A stretch of DNA of 6,349 nt, from contig CAAGRQ010000066.1 in assembly GCA_900772705.1 (NCBI GenBank), positions 1-6,349 of the forward strand, written 5' to 3'. Numbering within the stretch: the stretch's first letter is position 1; each line of letters begins with the position of its first letter. The DNA comes from Clostridia bacterium (lineage in GTDB: Bacteria; Bacillota; Clostridia; Oscillospirales; Acutalibacteraceae). Both the position numbers and the translations under genes were made by a program. This document shows, piece after piece, positions 1 through 5,964 of this stretch. The notes beneath the pieces were generated by a model, which saw nothing but the letters and a program-made list of their open reading frames with translations, had not been told where the DNA came from and searched no databases.

Positions 1-11
1 TTACACGCCCT

Positions 12-34
12 GCCCTAAAAATCTTTTTTGGGGC
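12..34 (+). promoter_or_regulatory. Intergenic hairpin upstream of the TadE-like gene
   Basis: Bases 12-21 (GCCCTAAAAA) can pair with 25-34 (TTTTTGGGGC) around a three-base loop: ten pairs including one G-T wobble. No run of T follows the stem on either strand, so it does not look like a classical intrinsic terminator. It lies 40 bases before the TadE start, in the gap after whatever gene lies upstream. An RNA processing or stability element within the operon, or a weak attenuator, is possible. The structure is seen in the sequence; its function is inferred. Confidence 0.4.
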
Positions 35-60
35 ATCCTGTGCTCCTAATTTTATCCTAA

Positions 61-66
61 GAGGTG
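61..66 (+). promoter_or_regulatory. Ribosome binding site supporting a TTG start
   Basis: GAGGTG lies seven bases before the TTG at 74. This site is why the TadE-like gene is started at TTG: the first in-frame ATG lies far inside the hydrophobic segment and has no comparable site. Confidence 0.7.
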
Positions 67-73
67 AAAGCCT

Positions 74-667
74 TTGAAACACTTTTTTTATCGACAAAAT
101 TCTAAAAGAAAAGACGAAAACGGACAGTCGGCGCTTGAATTTGCGCTCGTTCTGCCGATATTTCTTCTCATTTTAGCTATGATCCTTGATTATGGCTGGC
201 TTTTTTATGTCAAAATGGGAACGGAAAATGCCGCCCGCAACGCAGCCCGTGTTGCCTGCGTCGAATATACCGATGTGTCGCAGAGTCCCTTGGTTAAACT
301 GCCCGATGTCGATGTATCCTCCGATTACCAAAAGGAGTATACCCTCGACCAAATCGGTGCCGTTGACGATTCTGATAATCAGATTCTTACCGATGAGGAA
401 AACGATATTCTCTCCGAGGTAAAAAATACTCTGCCCCCGTCCGTAACGGATGTAAAGGTCTATGTTAAATATACATACGACGAGACCTATCTTAAATCAA
501 ACGCCACTTCCTACGATGTTAAAAATCGCGCTAACGGAGATGTTATCGTTACCGTTACCGGAACTCATCATGCGCTTACTCCTCTCGTTAACTGGGAGGC
601 TAAGTCTAACCGTATGCTGGTGGGAATAAAATGCCAATCGGTCTACAAGGTCGAAAAGATTGCGTAG
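74..667 (+). CDS. TadE-family pseudopilin (Tad/Flp pilus assembly)
   Basis: Encodes a 197-residue minor pseudopilin of the TadE family, likely processed by the TadV/CpaA-type prepilin peptidase and retained at the membrane as part of the Tad pilus machine. Residues 1-17 form a basic leader ending in Gly17, followed by QSALEF, which places Glu22 at +5 after the expected cleavage site and Phe23 next to it, the type IVb prepilin signature. Residues 21-41 are a hydrophobic helix. The next stretch (about 45-62: GTENAARNAARVA) is the usual TadE helix with spaced alanines. The remaining ~135 residues are an extracytoplasmic domain rich in Asp, Val and Thr, with no recognisable catalytic motif. The start is TTG, chosen from the GAGGTG site and because it includes the charged leader. 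It sits immediately upstream of cpaB. Length is typical. TadE, TadF and TadG are hard to tell apart by N-terminus alone, so no gene symbol is given. Confidence 0.88.
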   Translation: MKHFFYRQNSKRKDENGQSALEFALVLPIFLLILAMILDYGWLFYVKMGTENAARNAARVACVEYTDVSQSPLVKLPDVDVSSDYQKEYTLDQIGAVDDSDNQILTDEENDILSEVKNTLPPSVTDVKVYVKYTYDETYLKSNATSYDVKNRANGDVIVTVTGTHHALTPLVNWEAKSNRMLVGIKCQSVYKVEKIA

Positions 668-679
668 CATATATATAAT
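651..679 (+). promoter_or_regulatory. Possible internal sigma-A-type promoter
   Basis: TATAAT at 674-679 is a perfect -10 hexamer, with TCGAAA (651-656, four of six matches to TTGACA) 17 bases upstream, inside the last codons of the TadE-like gene. Transcription would begin near 686, so the leader would carry the 691-710 hairpin ahead of cpaB. The surrounding stretch is very AT-rich, so a chance match is quite possible. It is offered as a second promoter within the operon. Confidence 0.33.
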
Positions 680-690
680 TTTTTATAAAT

Positions 691-710
691 TACGGAGATT
701 ATTCTCCGTA
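691..710 (+). promoter_or_regulatory. Perfect 8-bp hairpin in the gap between the TadE-like gene and cpaB
   Basis: TACGGAGA (691-698) and TCTCCGTA (703-710) pair perfectly around the loop TTAT. No T-run follows (the next ten bases are the palindrome TAAATATTTA), so it is not a good intrinsic terminator. It lies 44 bases before the cpaB start in the longest gap of the locus. The loop-proximal arm GGAGA resembles a ribosome site but is masked in the stem and has no start codon near it. Likely roles are mRNA processing or stabilisation, or a differential-expression element; this is inference. Confidence 0.5.
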
Positions 711-739
711 TAAATATTTAATAAAAGTTTTGTCAAGAC

Positions 740-746
740 AAAGGAG
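740..746 (+). promoter_or_regulatory. Ribosome binding site of cpaB
   Basis: AAAGGAG ends seven bases before the ATG at 754. It rules out an in-frame TTG at 730, which would place this ribosome site inside the coding sequence. A short inverted repeat, TTTGT (729-733) with ACAAA (738-742), overlaps its 5' edge and could form a weak five-pair stem. Confidence 0.8.
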
Positions 747-753
747 AAAATTT

Positions 754-1422
754 ATGAAAAAGGTTTACTTAATCGCTGTTGTATTTGCTCTTATCGCAGG
801 TTTTGCAACATACTTTTTCGCATCCGAAATCACAAAGAAAACCACAATTAAGGACGCCGATATGGTTTCCGTCTATGTTCCGAGCGAGGACATTCCGGCT
901 AACTCAAAAATTACTGCCGAAATGCTCCAGGGCGATTCGCCTAAGTTCGTAAAGAAAGATGTAGTTGCCGCAGACACTACGGGCGACGCCGTTAAAGACC
1001 CTAAGGATTTGGTGAACAAGGTAACGGTTGACCCGCTTTACGCAGGCGAAACGGTTAACGCAAAGAGACTTGAGGATATCGACGGTGCCAATGTTGCTCT
1101 TTCGCTTAAACTCCCCGAGGGCAAGGTTGCTTACTCACTTGCCGCAGGAAGCGTAACGAGCGTTGACGGATATATTCGTGAGGGCGATACCGTTGATGTT
1201 ATCGTTTATGACAGCGATAAGAAAGAGTCCGAGGTTAAGTATAAGGACCTTCAAATTCTCAGAGTATCCACTTCCGCTGCCAATAGTTCCGCTTCGGCTA
1301 ACGGTTCGGTAGTTACCGATTACAGCACGCTTACAGTTGTGGTAACCGAGGATGAGGCTCTCGACCTCTATAATATCGAAAATCAGCATACATATAAACT
1401 GATTTTGAATCATAAAAACTAA
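754..1422 (+). CDS. cpaB: CpaB/RcpC-like Flp pilus assembly protein with SAF domain
   Basis: A 222-residue membrane-anchored extracytoplasmic protein of the CpaB/RcpC family. Residues 4-23 form one hydrophobic segment after Met-Lys-Lys, an uncleaved signal anchor. A SAF domain starts near residue 38, with the characteristic VYVPSEDIPANSKITAEML run (40-58), and continues to about residue 115. The C-terminal RcpC-type region contains GYIREGDTVDVIV, a close match to the family's G-x-x-x-GD-x-VDV motif. It is followed by a Ser/Ala/Asn-rich loop (about residues 177-189) and a final beta-rich segment. In Gram-negatives the family works with the RcpA/CpaC secretin in the periplasm. No secretin gene follows here, so in this organism it probably acts within the cell wall zone. 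At 222 residues it is on the short side for the family. The ATG is fixed by AAAGGAG at 740-746. The stop lies 21 bases before tadZ. Confidence 0.87.
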   Translation: MKKVYLIAVVFALIAGFATYFFASEITKKTTIKDADMVSVYVPSEDIPANSKITAEMLQGDSPKFVKKDVVAADTTGDAVKDPKDLVNKVTVDPLYAGETVNAKRLEDIDGANVALSLKLPEGKVAYSLAAGSVTSVDGYIREGDTVDVIVYDSDKKESEVKYKDLQILRVSTSAANSSASANGSVVTDYSTLTVVVTEDEALDLYNIENQHTYKLILNHKN

Positions 1423-1443
1423 AGCGAAATTTGGAGAACTACT

Positions 1444-2649
1444 ATGGCAGAAAATAAAATCAATGTTGTTGTTTGCTCCGAGCAAACAGAATATAAAGTT
1501 AACATAAAGAACAAACTTGACGAAGAAAAATTTGATGTCATCGGCTACAGCGAATTCGGCGCCGAGGCAAAAAGAAGAATTCAGGGTTTTGTTCCCGATG
1601 TAACAATCTTTGCTCTTGACAGTGCGGATATAGATGATAAGTTCCTCTCGTTTATTGAGGATTTGGATTTGAGTTCAATCGGTTGCTCAACCGTTATTAT
1701 GACGGACGATGTTACCGTAAGCCTTGTAAACAGCGCCGCTCAGTACGGCGTTCGTCAGGTGTTTGACAGTGAGATAAGTTCTAAGGAACTTTGTGCAAAT
1801 ATCGCCAAGGTTGTGGGCAACGAGCGAAAGTTCAGCCAAAAGATAAATGTTGAGCGTAAAACGAGGTCTCATGTTTACGGCTTCTTCAGCGGTAAGGGCG
1901 GTGTAGGCAAAACCACCATTTCCACAAACCTTGCCGTAAACCTTGCAAGCCGTGGCAAGAAAACGCTTCTTGTCGATCTTGACTTGCAGTTCGGCGATGC
2001 CGATATGGCACTCGACCTTAATCCGGCAGAAACCATAGTCGATGTCGTAAGAGACACAAACGGCATTTCAATAGACGCCTTAACGAGAAGTTCGGTTACC
2101 CATTCCTCGGGTCTTTCCGTTCTTTCGTCTCCGTCGTCTCCCGAACTTGCCGAGTATGTTCAGTCTCATCATGTAAAGGAACTTATAGATGTCGCAAGAA
2201 ATCATTACGAATACATAATTCTCGACTGCGGCTGTAATCTCACCGACCCTGTTATTACGGCACTCGAGCAGAGCGACACAATCTTTATGGTAAACGATGT
2301 AAACATTCTTTCCCTAAAACGTGCAAAACTTTGTCAGAATGTTCTTAACCAAATTAATCAGGGCGACAAAATCAGACTTATAATCAATAAGAATGTAAAG
2401 AAAAACAACGTAAAAATCGCAGACTATGAAAACGTTCTTAAAATGGACGCTTACGCTGTATTTTCCAGCGACCTTAAAACTATCAACGATTCGCTTAACA
2501 GCGGTCAGCCTGCCGTTTCGTTTAAGCCCAGAGCCGCTTTTTCAAAGGAACTTGACGCTTTTGCCGAAAAGTTGATTCTTGAAAGAGAAGGCAAGGAAGG
2601 ACTCAAAAAGTCAAAGGGCAAAGAAAAGAAAGGTCTTTTCAAAAAATAA
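1444..2649 (+). CDS. tadZ: TadZ/CpaE, MinD/ParA-like ATPase of the Tad pilus
   Basis: A 401-residue cytoplasmic protein that, by family, localises the Tad machine, often to a pole. Residues 1 to about 125 form a receiver-like fold (alternating beta/alpha, IRQ-like 'YGVRQVF' near 101-107). It lacks phosphorylation residues: the acidic pair after strand one is replaced by Cys11-Ser12, and Ala57 stands where the acceptor Asp should be. Residues ~143-375 are a ParA/MinD domain with the deviant Walker A GKGGVGKTT (150-158, signature Lys151 and Lys156), the Walker A' stretch LLVDLDLQFGD (175-185) and a Walker B strand ending at Asp261 (YIILDCG). A Lys-rich tail (about 384-401) ends the protein. ATG at 1444 is preceded by GGAG seven bases upstream. 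It follows cpaB by 21 bases and precedes tadA by 22. Length and architecture are normal for CpaE; cpaE is the synonym. Confidence 0.93.
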   Translation: MAENKINVVVCSEQTEYKVNIKNKLDEEKFDVIGYSEFGAEAKRRIQGFVPDVTIFALDSADIDDKFLSFIEDLDLSSIGCSTVIMTDDVTVSLVNSAAQYGVRQVFDSEISSKELCANIAKVVGNERKFSQKINVERKTRSHVYGFFSGKGGVGKTTISTNLAVNLASRGKKTLLVDLDLQFGDADMALDLNPAETIVDVVRDTNGISIDALTRSSVTHSSGLSVLSSPSSPELAEYVQSHHVKELIDVARNHYEYIILDCGCNLTDPVITALEQSDTIFMVNDVNILSLKRAKLCQNVLNQINQGDKIRLIINKNVKKNNVKIADYENVLKMDAYAVFSSDLKTINDSLNSGQPAVSFKPRAAFSKELDAFAEKLILEREGKEGLKKSKGKEKKGLFKK

Positions 2650-2671
2650 TAATTTGAAAGAAGAATAACAG

Positions 2672-4036
2672 ATGGGACTTCTAGACAGATACGGCACATC
2701 GAGTGTTATGCCGGAGGAAAATACACAAAATGAACCTTCAAACTCGGGCTTTGGCGATACAAGCGATAAATTAAAGCCCGCTCTTGAGGATAAGTACGAG
2801 GATGTAAAAAACAGAATTCACGCCCTTATCATCGAACAGCAGTTGGGAGCGGAAAACGCCGATATATCCGATGAGGGTATGAAAAAACTCATTAACGAGT
2901 ACGTTGAGCGAAACGATTTCGGAATACCACGTGTTGACCGTGATATGGTAAAAAAAGAGTTGTTCGACGATATTATGGGCTACGGACCTATCCAGCCTCT
3001 TATCGACAGCGACGCTTATTCCGAGATTATGGTAAACGGCTACGACCATGTTTATGTCGAGTCAAAGGGTAAACTTGTACTTACCGATATTAAGTTTAAG
3101 GACAACGAGCATCTTATGCAGATTATCGACCGTATCGTATCAAAGGTCGGACGTCATGTCGATGAGTCCAGCCCGATGTGCGACGCCCGTTTGCTCGACG
3201 GCTCCCGTGTTAATGTAATTATTCCTCCTCTGTCTCTTGTAGGCCCTATTCTTACTATTCGTAAATTCGGCAAAACCCCTATTACGGCAGAGAATCTTAT
3301 TGCCTGGGGCTCGGTATCACGCAAGATGCTCGAATTCCTTGAGGCAGCCGTAAGAGGTAAACTTAACATTATCGTATCCGGCGGTACAGGTTCAGGTAAG
3401 ACAACACTTCTTAATGTTCTCTCCTCCTACATTCCGTCGGACGAACGAATTATCACTATCGAGGACTCAGCCGAGGTACAACTTCATCAGGAGCACGTTC
3501 TCACCCTTGAAAGCCGTCCGGCAAATATGGAGGGCAAGGGTAGAATCAGTATCCGTGATTTGGTTGTAAACGCACTTCGTATGCGTCCCGACAGAATTAT
3601 CGTAGGTGAGGTTCGTAGCGAGGAAACACTCGATATGCTTCAGGCTATGAATACCGGTCACGACGGCTCACTTACCACTATCCACGCAAACTCACCCCGT
3701 GACTCAATCTCCCGTATCGAAACAATGGTTATGATGTCCGGTTCGGAACTTCCGTCTAAGGCTATCAGAGACCAGGTTGCTTCGGCTATTAACCTTATTG
3801 TTCAGCAGGCACGTCTCAGAGACGGTTCAAGAAAGGTAACCTCTGTCTCCGAAATTGTCGGTATGGAGGGCGATGTAATAAGAATGCAGGACATTTTCAC
3901 CTATGAAACAGACGGTGAGATGGACGCAAACGGTAAATTTAAGGGCGAATTTAAGGCTACAGGCATTGTTCCCAAGTGTATAGAAAAGATTCGTGAAAAT
4001 GGAGTAATGGTATCTAATGAATGGTTTAACGATTAG
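2672..4036 (+). CDS. tadA: TadA/CpaF, secretion ATPase of the Tad pilus
   Basis: A 454-residue type II/IV secretion ATPase of the CpaF branch, expected to form a cytoplasmic hexamer that powers Flp pilus assembly through TadB/TadC. Residues 1-45 are polar and probably disordered. The N-terminal domain follows, with the family block DIMGYGPIQPLIDS and the EIMVNG turn. The C-terminal motor has Walker A GGTGSGKT (237-244, Lys243), the Asp box TIEDSAEVQL (around Glu264-Asp265), Walker B RIIVGEVR (308-315, Glu313) and the His box with GHDGSLTTIHANS (329-341, His330 and His338). All catalytic elements are present. The length is typical. The ATG at 2672 starts MGLLDRYG, the common CpaF beginning, behind a weak purine site GAAAGAAG (2656-2663). 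Its last 20 bases overlap the start of tadB. Some organisms use one CpaF for both extension and retraction; nothing here decides that. Confidence 0.96.
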   Translation: MGLLDRYGTSSVMPEENTQNEPSNSGFGDTSDKLKPALEDKYEDVKNRIHALIIEQQLGAENADISDEGMKKLINEYVERNDFGIPRVDRDMVKKELFDDIMGYGPIQPLIDSDAYSEIMVNGYDHVYVESKGKLVLTDIKFKDNEHLMQIIDRIVSKVGRHVDESSPMCDARLLDGSRVNVIIPPLSLVGPILTIRKFGKTPITAENLIAWGSVSRKMLEFLEAAVRGKLNIIVSGGTGSGKTTLLNVLSSYIPSDERIITIEDSAEVQLHQEHVLTLESRPANMEGKGRISIRDLVVNALRMRPDRIIVGEVRSEETLDMLQAMNTGHDGSLTTIHANSPRDSISRIETMVMMSGSELPSKAIRDQVASAINLIVQQARLRDGSRKVTSVSEIVGMEGDVIRMQDIFTYETDGEMDANGKFKGEFKATGIVPKCIEKIRENGVMVSNEWFND

Positions 4037-4994
4037 CGCTATCGTCATAGCAGTTGCCTTTGCGGCATTTGTGTTCTTTATGGCGTTCGGACTTGTATAC
4101 GCTTTCAGCTCGACTCAAATCGCAGCCGATAAGCGTATGGATGAATTTAAGAAAAAAGAGGGCGATACAGAGGTCGCTCTCGTAAAAAACAGAAAGAAAA
4201 CATCTAACAGAAAGAAAAAGGAAAACGAAAACGACCCGTTTGTAAAAATGGCGTCCGCTCTTTATAAACAGTTGCAAAGCGCCGACATAAAGATGCGCCC
4301 CGAGGAATTCCTCCTCATTTGGCTTCTTGTTGCCGTTTTGCCGGGTCTTTCCATTTTGCTCATTTCGCCGAATTTCGTTGTTCCGGCTCTTGTCGCAATG
4401 CTTGTCGGTGCGGCTGTTCCGTATCTCATCATTCGCAGCAAGAAAAAGAAAAGAGTTAAAATGTTTGATGTTCAGCTCAGCGATGCGCTTATGATTGCGT
4501 GTTCGTCGCTTCGCTCCGGTCTCAGCTTTACTCAGGCTATGGAGGCTATCGCAAAGGATATGGATGACCCTATCGCTTCCGAGTTTAATATCGTACTCAA
4601 CGAGATGTCTATGGGTATGCCTATGGACGAGGCACTCGAAAGACTGAACTCCAGAATCGACAGCCAGTATCTTCCTCTTATGGTTTCCTCCGTTCTCATT
4701 CAAAGACAGACCGGCGGTAACCTTTCTAGCATTCTTGAAGGTATTGCAAATTCGATTAAAGAAAAAATGAAACTCAAGCAGGAACTTAAGGCTTCTACCG
4801 CATCGGGAAAAATGACCGGTCTTATGGTAGGCTCAATGCCTGTTGTTTTGTCACTGCTTTTGCTTATGATTAACCGTGAATTTATTTTGCCGCTGTTTAC
4901 CACCGATACGGGACATTTTTTCCTGCTTGCGGCTGCGGTTCTTGAATTTTTGGCTTTCTTAGCGGTTAAGAAAATTATTAACATTAAGATGTAG
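4017..4994 (+). CDS. tadB: TadB, inner-membrane platform protein of the Tad pilus
   Basis: A 325-residue polytopic membrane protein of the type II secretion F (GspF) superfamily, the partner of TadC in the platform beneath the pilus. Hydrophobic segments lie at about 5-30, 97-117, 120-139, 269-285 and 300-317. A very basic linker (57-68, mostly Lys and Arg) follows the first helix, and another basic patch (140-148) leads into the cytoplasmic T2SSF domain. That domain (about 150-265) includes QLSDALMIACSSLRSGLSF, the characteristic TadB helix, and RQTGGNLSSILE further on. The ATG at 4017 lies inside the end of tadA in another frame. The best ribosome site is GGAG at 4001-4004, 12 bases upstream and rather far, so translational coupling to tadA is likely. 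Later ATGs would lose the first membrane helix. Confidence 0.93.
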   Translation: MNGLTISAIVIAVAFAAFVFFMAFGLVYAFSSTQIAADKRMDEFKKKEGDTEVALVKNRKKTSNRKKKENENDPFVKMASALYKQLQSADIKMRPEEFLLIWLLVAVLPGLSILLISPNFVVPALVAMLVGAAVPYLIIRSKKKKRVKMFDVQLSDALMIACSSLRSGLSFTQAMEAIAKDMDDPIASEFNIVLNEMSMGMPMDEALERLNSRIDSQYLPLMVSSVLIQRQTGGNLSSILEGIANSIKEKMKLKQELKASTASGKMTGLMVGSMPVVLSLLLLMINREFILPLFTTDTGHFFLLAAAVLEFLAFLAVKKIINIKM

Positions 4995-5005
4995 GGGGAA
5001 ATATT

Positions 5006-5947
5006 ATGGTTGCTATATTGGTAATCGCCTACTCGCTTTTTGTAATGGTACTTTGTATCGTTATCTTCGGCAAGAAGGGAAAAGAAGAGGATAATAATCT
5101 TAAGAGAATGAAATCAATCGGTAAAGAGGTTGTTACCGCAGAATATAAAAATGTGGAAACTTCCTTTTACGACCGTAATATTAAACCTATTGTTACAAAA
5201 CTTGCCAGTCTTGACGAAAAAGGTAATAAACAGAGTAAGAGTGCAAGAAAAAGGCAGGAAACCGAAAAACTTGCTCTTCAACTTCGCAAGGCAGGTATGC
5301 ATATGTCAACCGGCAGTTTTAATTATTTGAAACTGGCTGTTATGGTTGTCGGCATTATATTGTCCGTCGGCATAGGTCTTTTGCTAAAAGATGTAACAAG
5401 TTATTATATCATGATTATTATTGTCGGCTCTATGCTCTCGGCGCTCTCTCCGACCCTTGTGCTTAATGCTAAGATAAAAAAGCACCAGGACGCAATCAGG
5501 GCGCAACTTCCCGATACGCTTGATTTGCTCAGCGTATGTATGGAGGCAGGACTCAGCTTTGACGCTTCGCTTCTTAAAGTTTCCGAGAGAATGGAAGGTC
5601 CGCTCATTGACGAACTTGTTACTGTTTTCAGACAGATTCAGCTCGGTAAAAGCCGTAACGACGCACTTAAAACTCTGTCGGATTCCACCGATGTGTCGGA
5701 ACTTAAAACTTTTATTTCCGCAGTGATTCAGGCAAATACGCTCGGTATTCCCATTACCAATGTACTTGCCGCACAGTCGGAGCAACTTAGAATTGCAAAG
5801 CGTGAGCAGATTAAAGAAAAGGCTGCAAAAGTGCCGTCAAAGATGACTATTCCTACCGTACTTTTGATATTGCCCGCTATTATTTGCGTAATTATGGGAC
5901 CTGTTGTTATTCAGGTTAAGGACCAGCTTTCGGGCGGTTTGTTCTGA
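5006..5947 (+). CDS. tadC: TadC, inner-membrane platform protein of the Tad pilus
   Basis: A 313-residue GspF-superfamily membrane protein, the second half of the Tad platform. Hydrophobic segments are at about 3-21, 108-127, 133-153 and 282-302. The T2SSF domain (about 160-275) opens with AQLPDTLDLLSVCMEAGLSF (166-185), the hallmark of TadC, and contains a mid-domain ISAVIQANTLGIPI motif and a basic amphipathic helix QLRIAKREQIKEKAAKVPSK. An LRKAGM block (93-98), common to TadB/TadC proteins before the second helix, is also present. The ATG at 5006 follows AGGGGGA, which overlaps the tadB stop codon, an 11-base gap that implies coupled translation. Length is normal. The product ends 17 bases before the DUF192 gene. 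Confidence 0.93.
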   Translation: MVAILVIAYSLFVMVLCIVIFGKKGKEEDNNLKRMKSIGKEVVTAEYKNVETSFYDRNIKPIVTKLASLDEKGNKQSKSARKRQETEKLALQLRKAGMHMSTGSFNYLKLAVMVVGIILSVGIGLLLKDVTSYYIMIIIVGSMLSALSPTLVLNAKIKKHQDAIRAQLPDTLDLLSVCMEAGLSFDASLLKVSERMEGPLIDELVTVFRQIQLGKSRNDALKTLSDSTDVSELKTFISAVIQANTLGIPITNVLAAQSEQLRIAKREQIKEKAAKVPSKMTIPTVLLILPAIICVIMGPVVIQVKDQLSGGLF

Positions 5948-5950
5948 TTT

Positions 5951-5958
5951 GAGAGGGA
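5951..5958 (+). promoter_or_regulatory. Ribosome binding site supporting a TTG start for the DUF192 gene
   Basis: GAGAGGGA lies six bases before the TTG at 5965. The first in-frame ATG is codon 28, inside the conserved SRFMGLMFRR motif, so TTG is the only start that gives a full N-terminus. The first gene of the window also starts with TTG. Confidence 0.65.
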
Positions 5959-5964
5959 TTTATA

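Noticed and set aside
1..49. Tail of an upstream gene ending at 18 (frame 1) or 49 (frame 2)
   Set aside because: All frames are too short to recognise and nothing favours one, so no gene is called.
691..720. Intrinsic terminator after the TadE-like gene
   Set aside because: The stem is good, but no T-run follows on either strand, and the genes on both sides belong to the same pathway.
730..753. Upstream TTG start for cpaB, adding nine residues
   Set aside because: It would put the AAAGGAG ribosome site inside the gene and has no ribosome site of its own; the ATG at 754 gives a normal signal anchor.
1135..1485. Minus-strand open frame spanning the cpaB-tadZ junction
   Set aside because: It covers two real plus-strand genes and shows no domain; there is no reason to think it is expressed.
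2623..2640. GAAAAG/CTTTTC inverted repeat near the end of tadZ
   Set aside because: Only six weak A-T-rich pairs, inside the coding region for the Lys-rich tail and followed by A rather than T; best explained by codon composition.
4026..4703. Long minus-strand open frame of 225 codons
   Set aside because: It lies entirely opposite tadB, a confidently identified gene. Its translation is rich in His, Arg and Asn with no recognisable motif, as expected from antisense of a coding strand.
5384..5785. Minus-strand open frame of 133 codons opposite tadC
   Set aside because: Antisense shadow of the T2SSF domain with no motif of its own.
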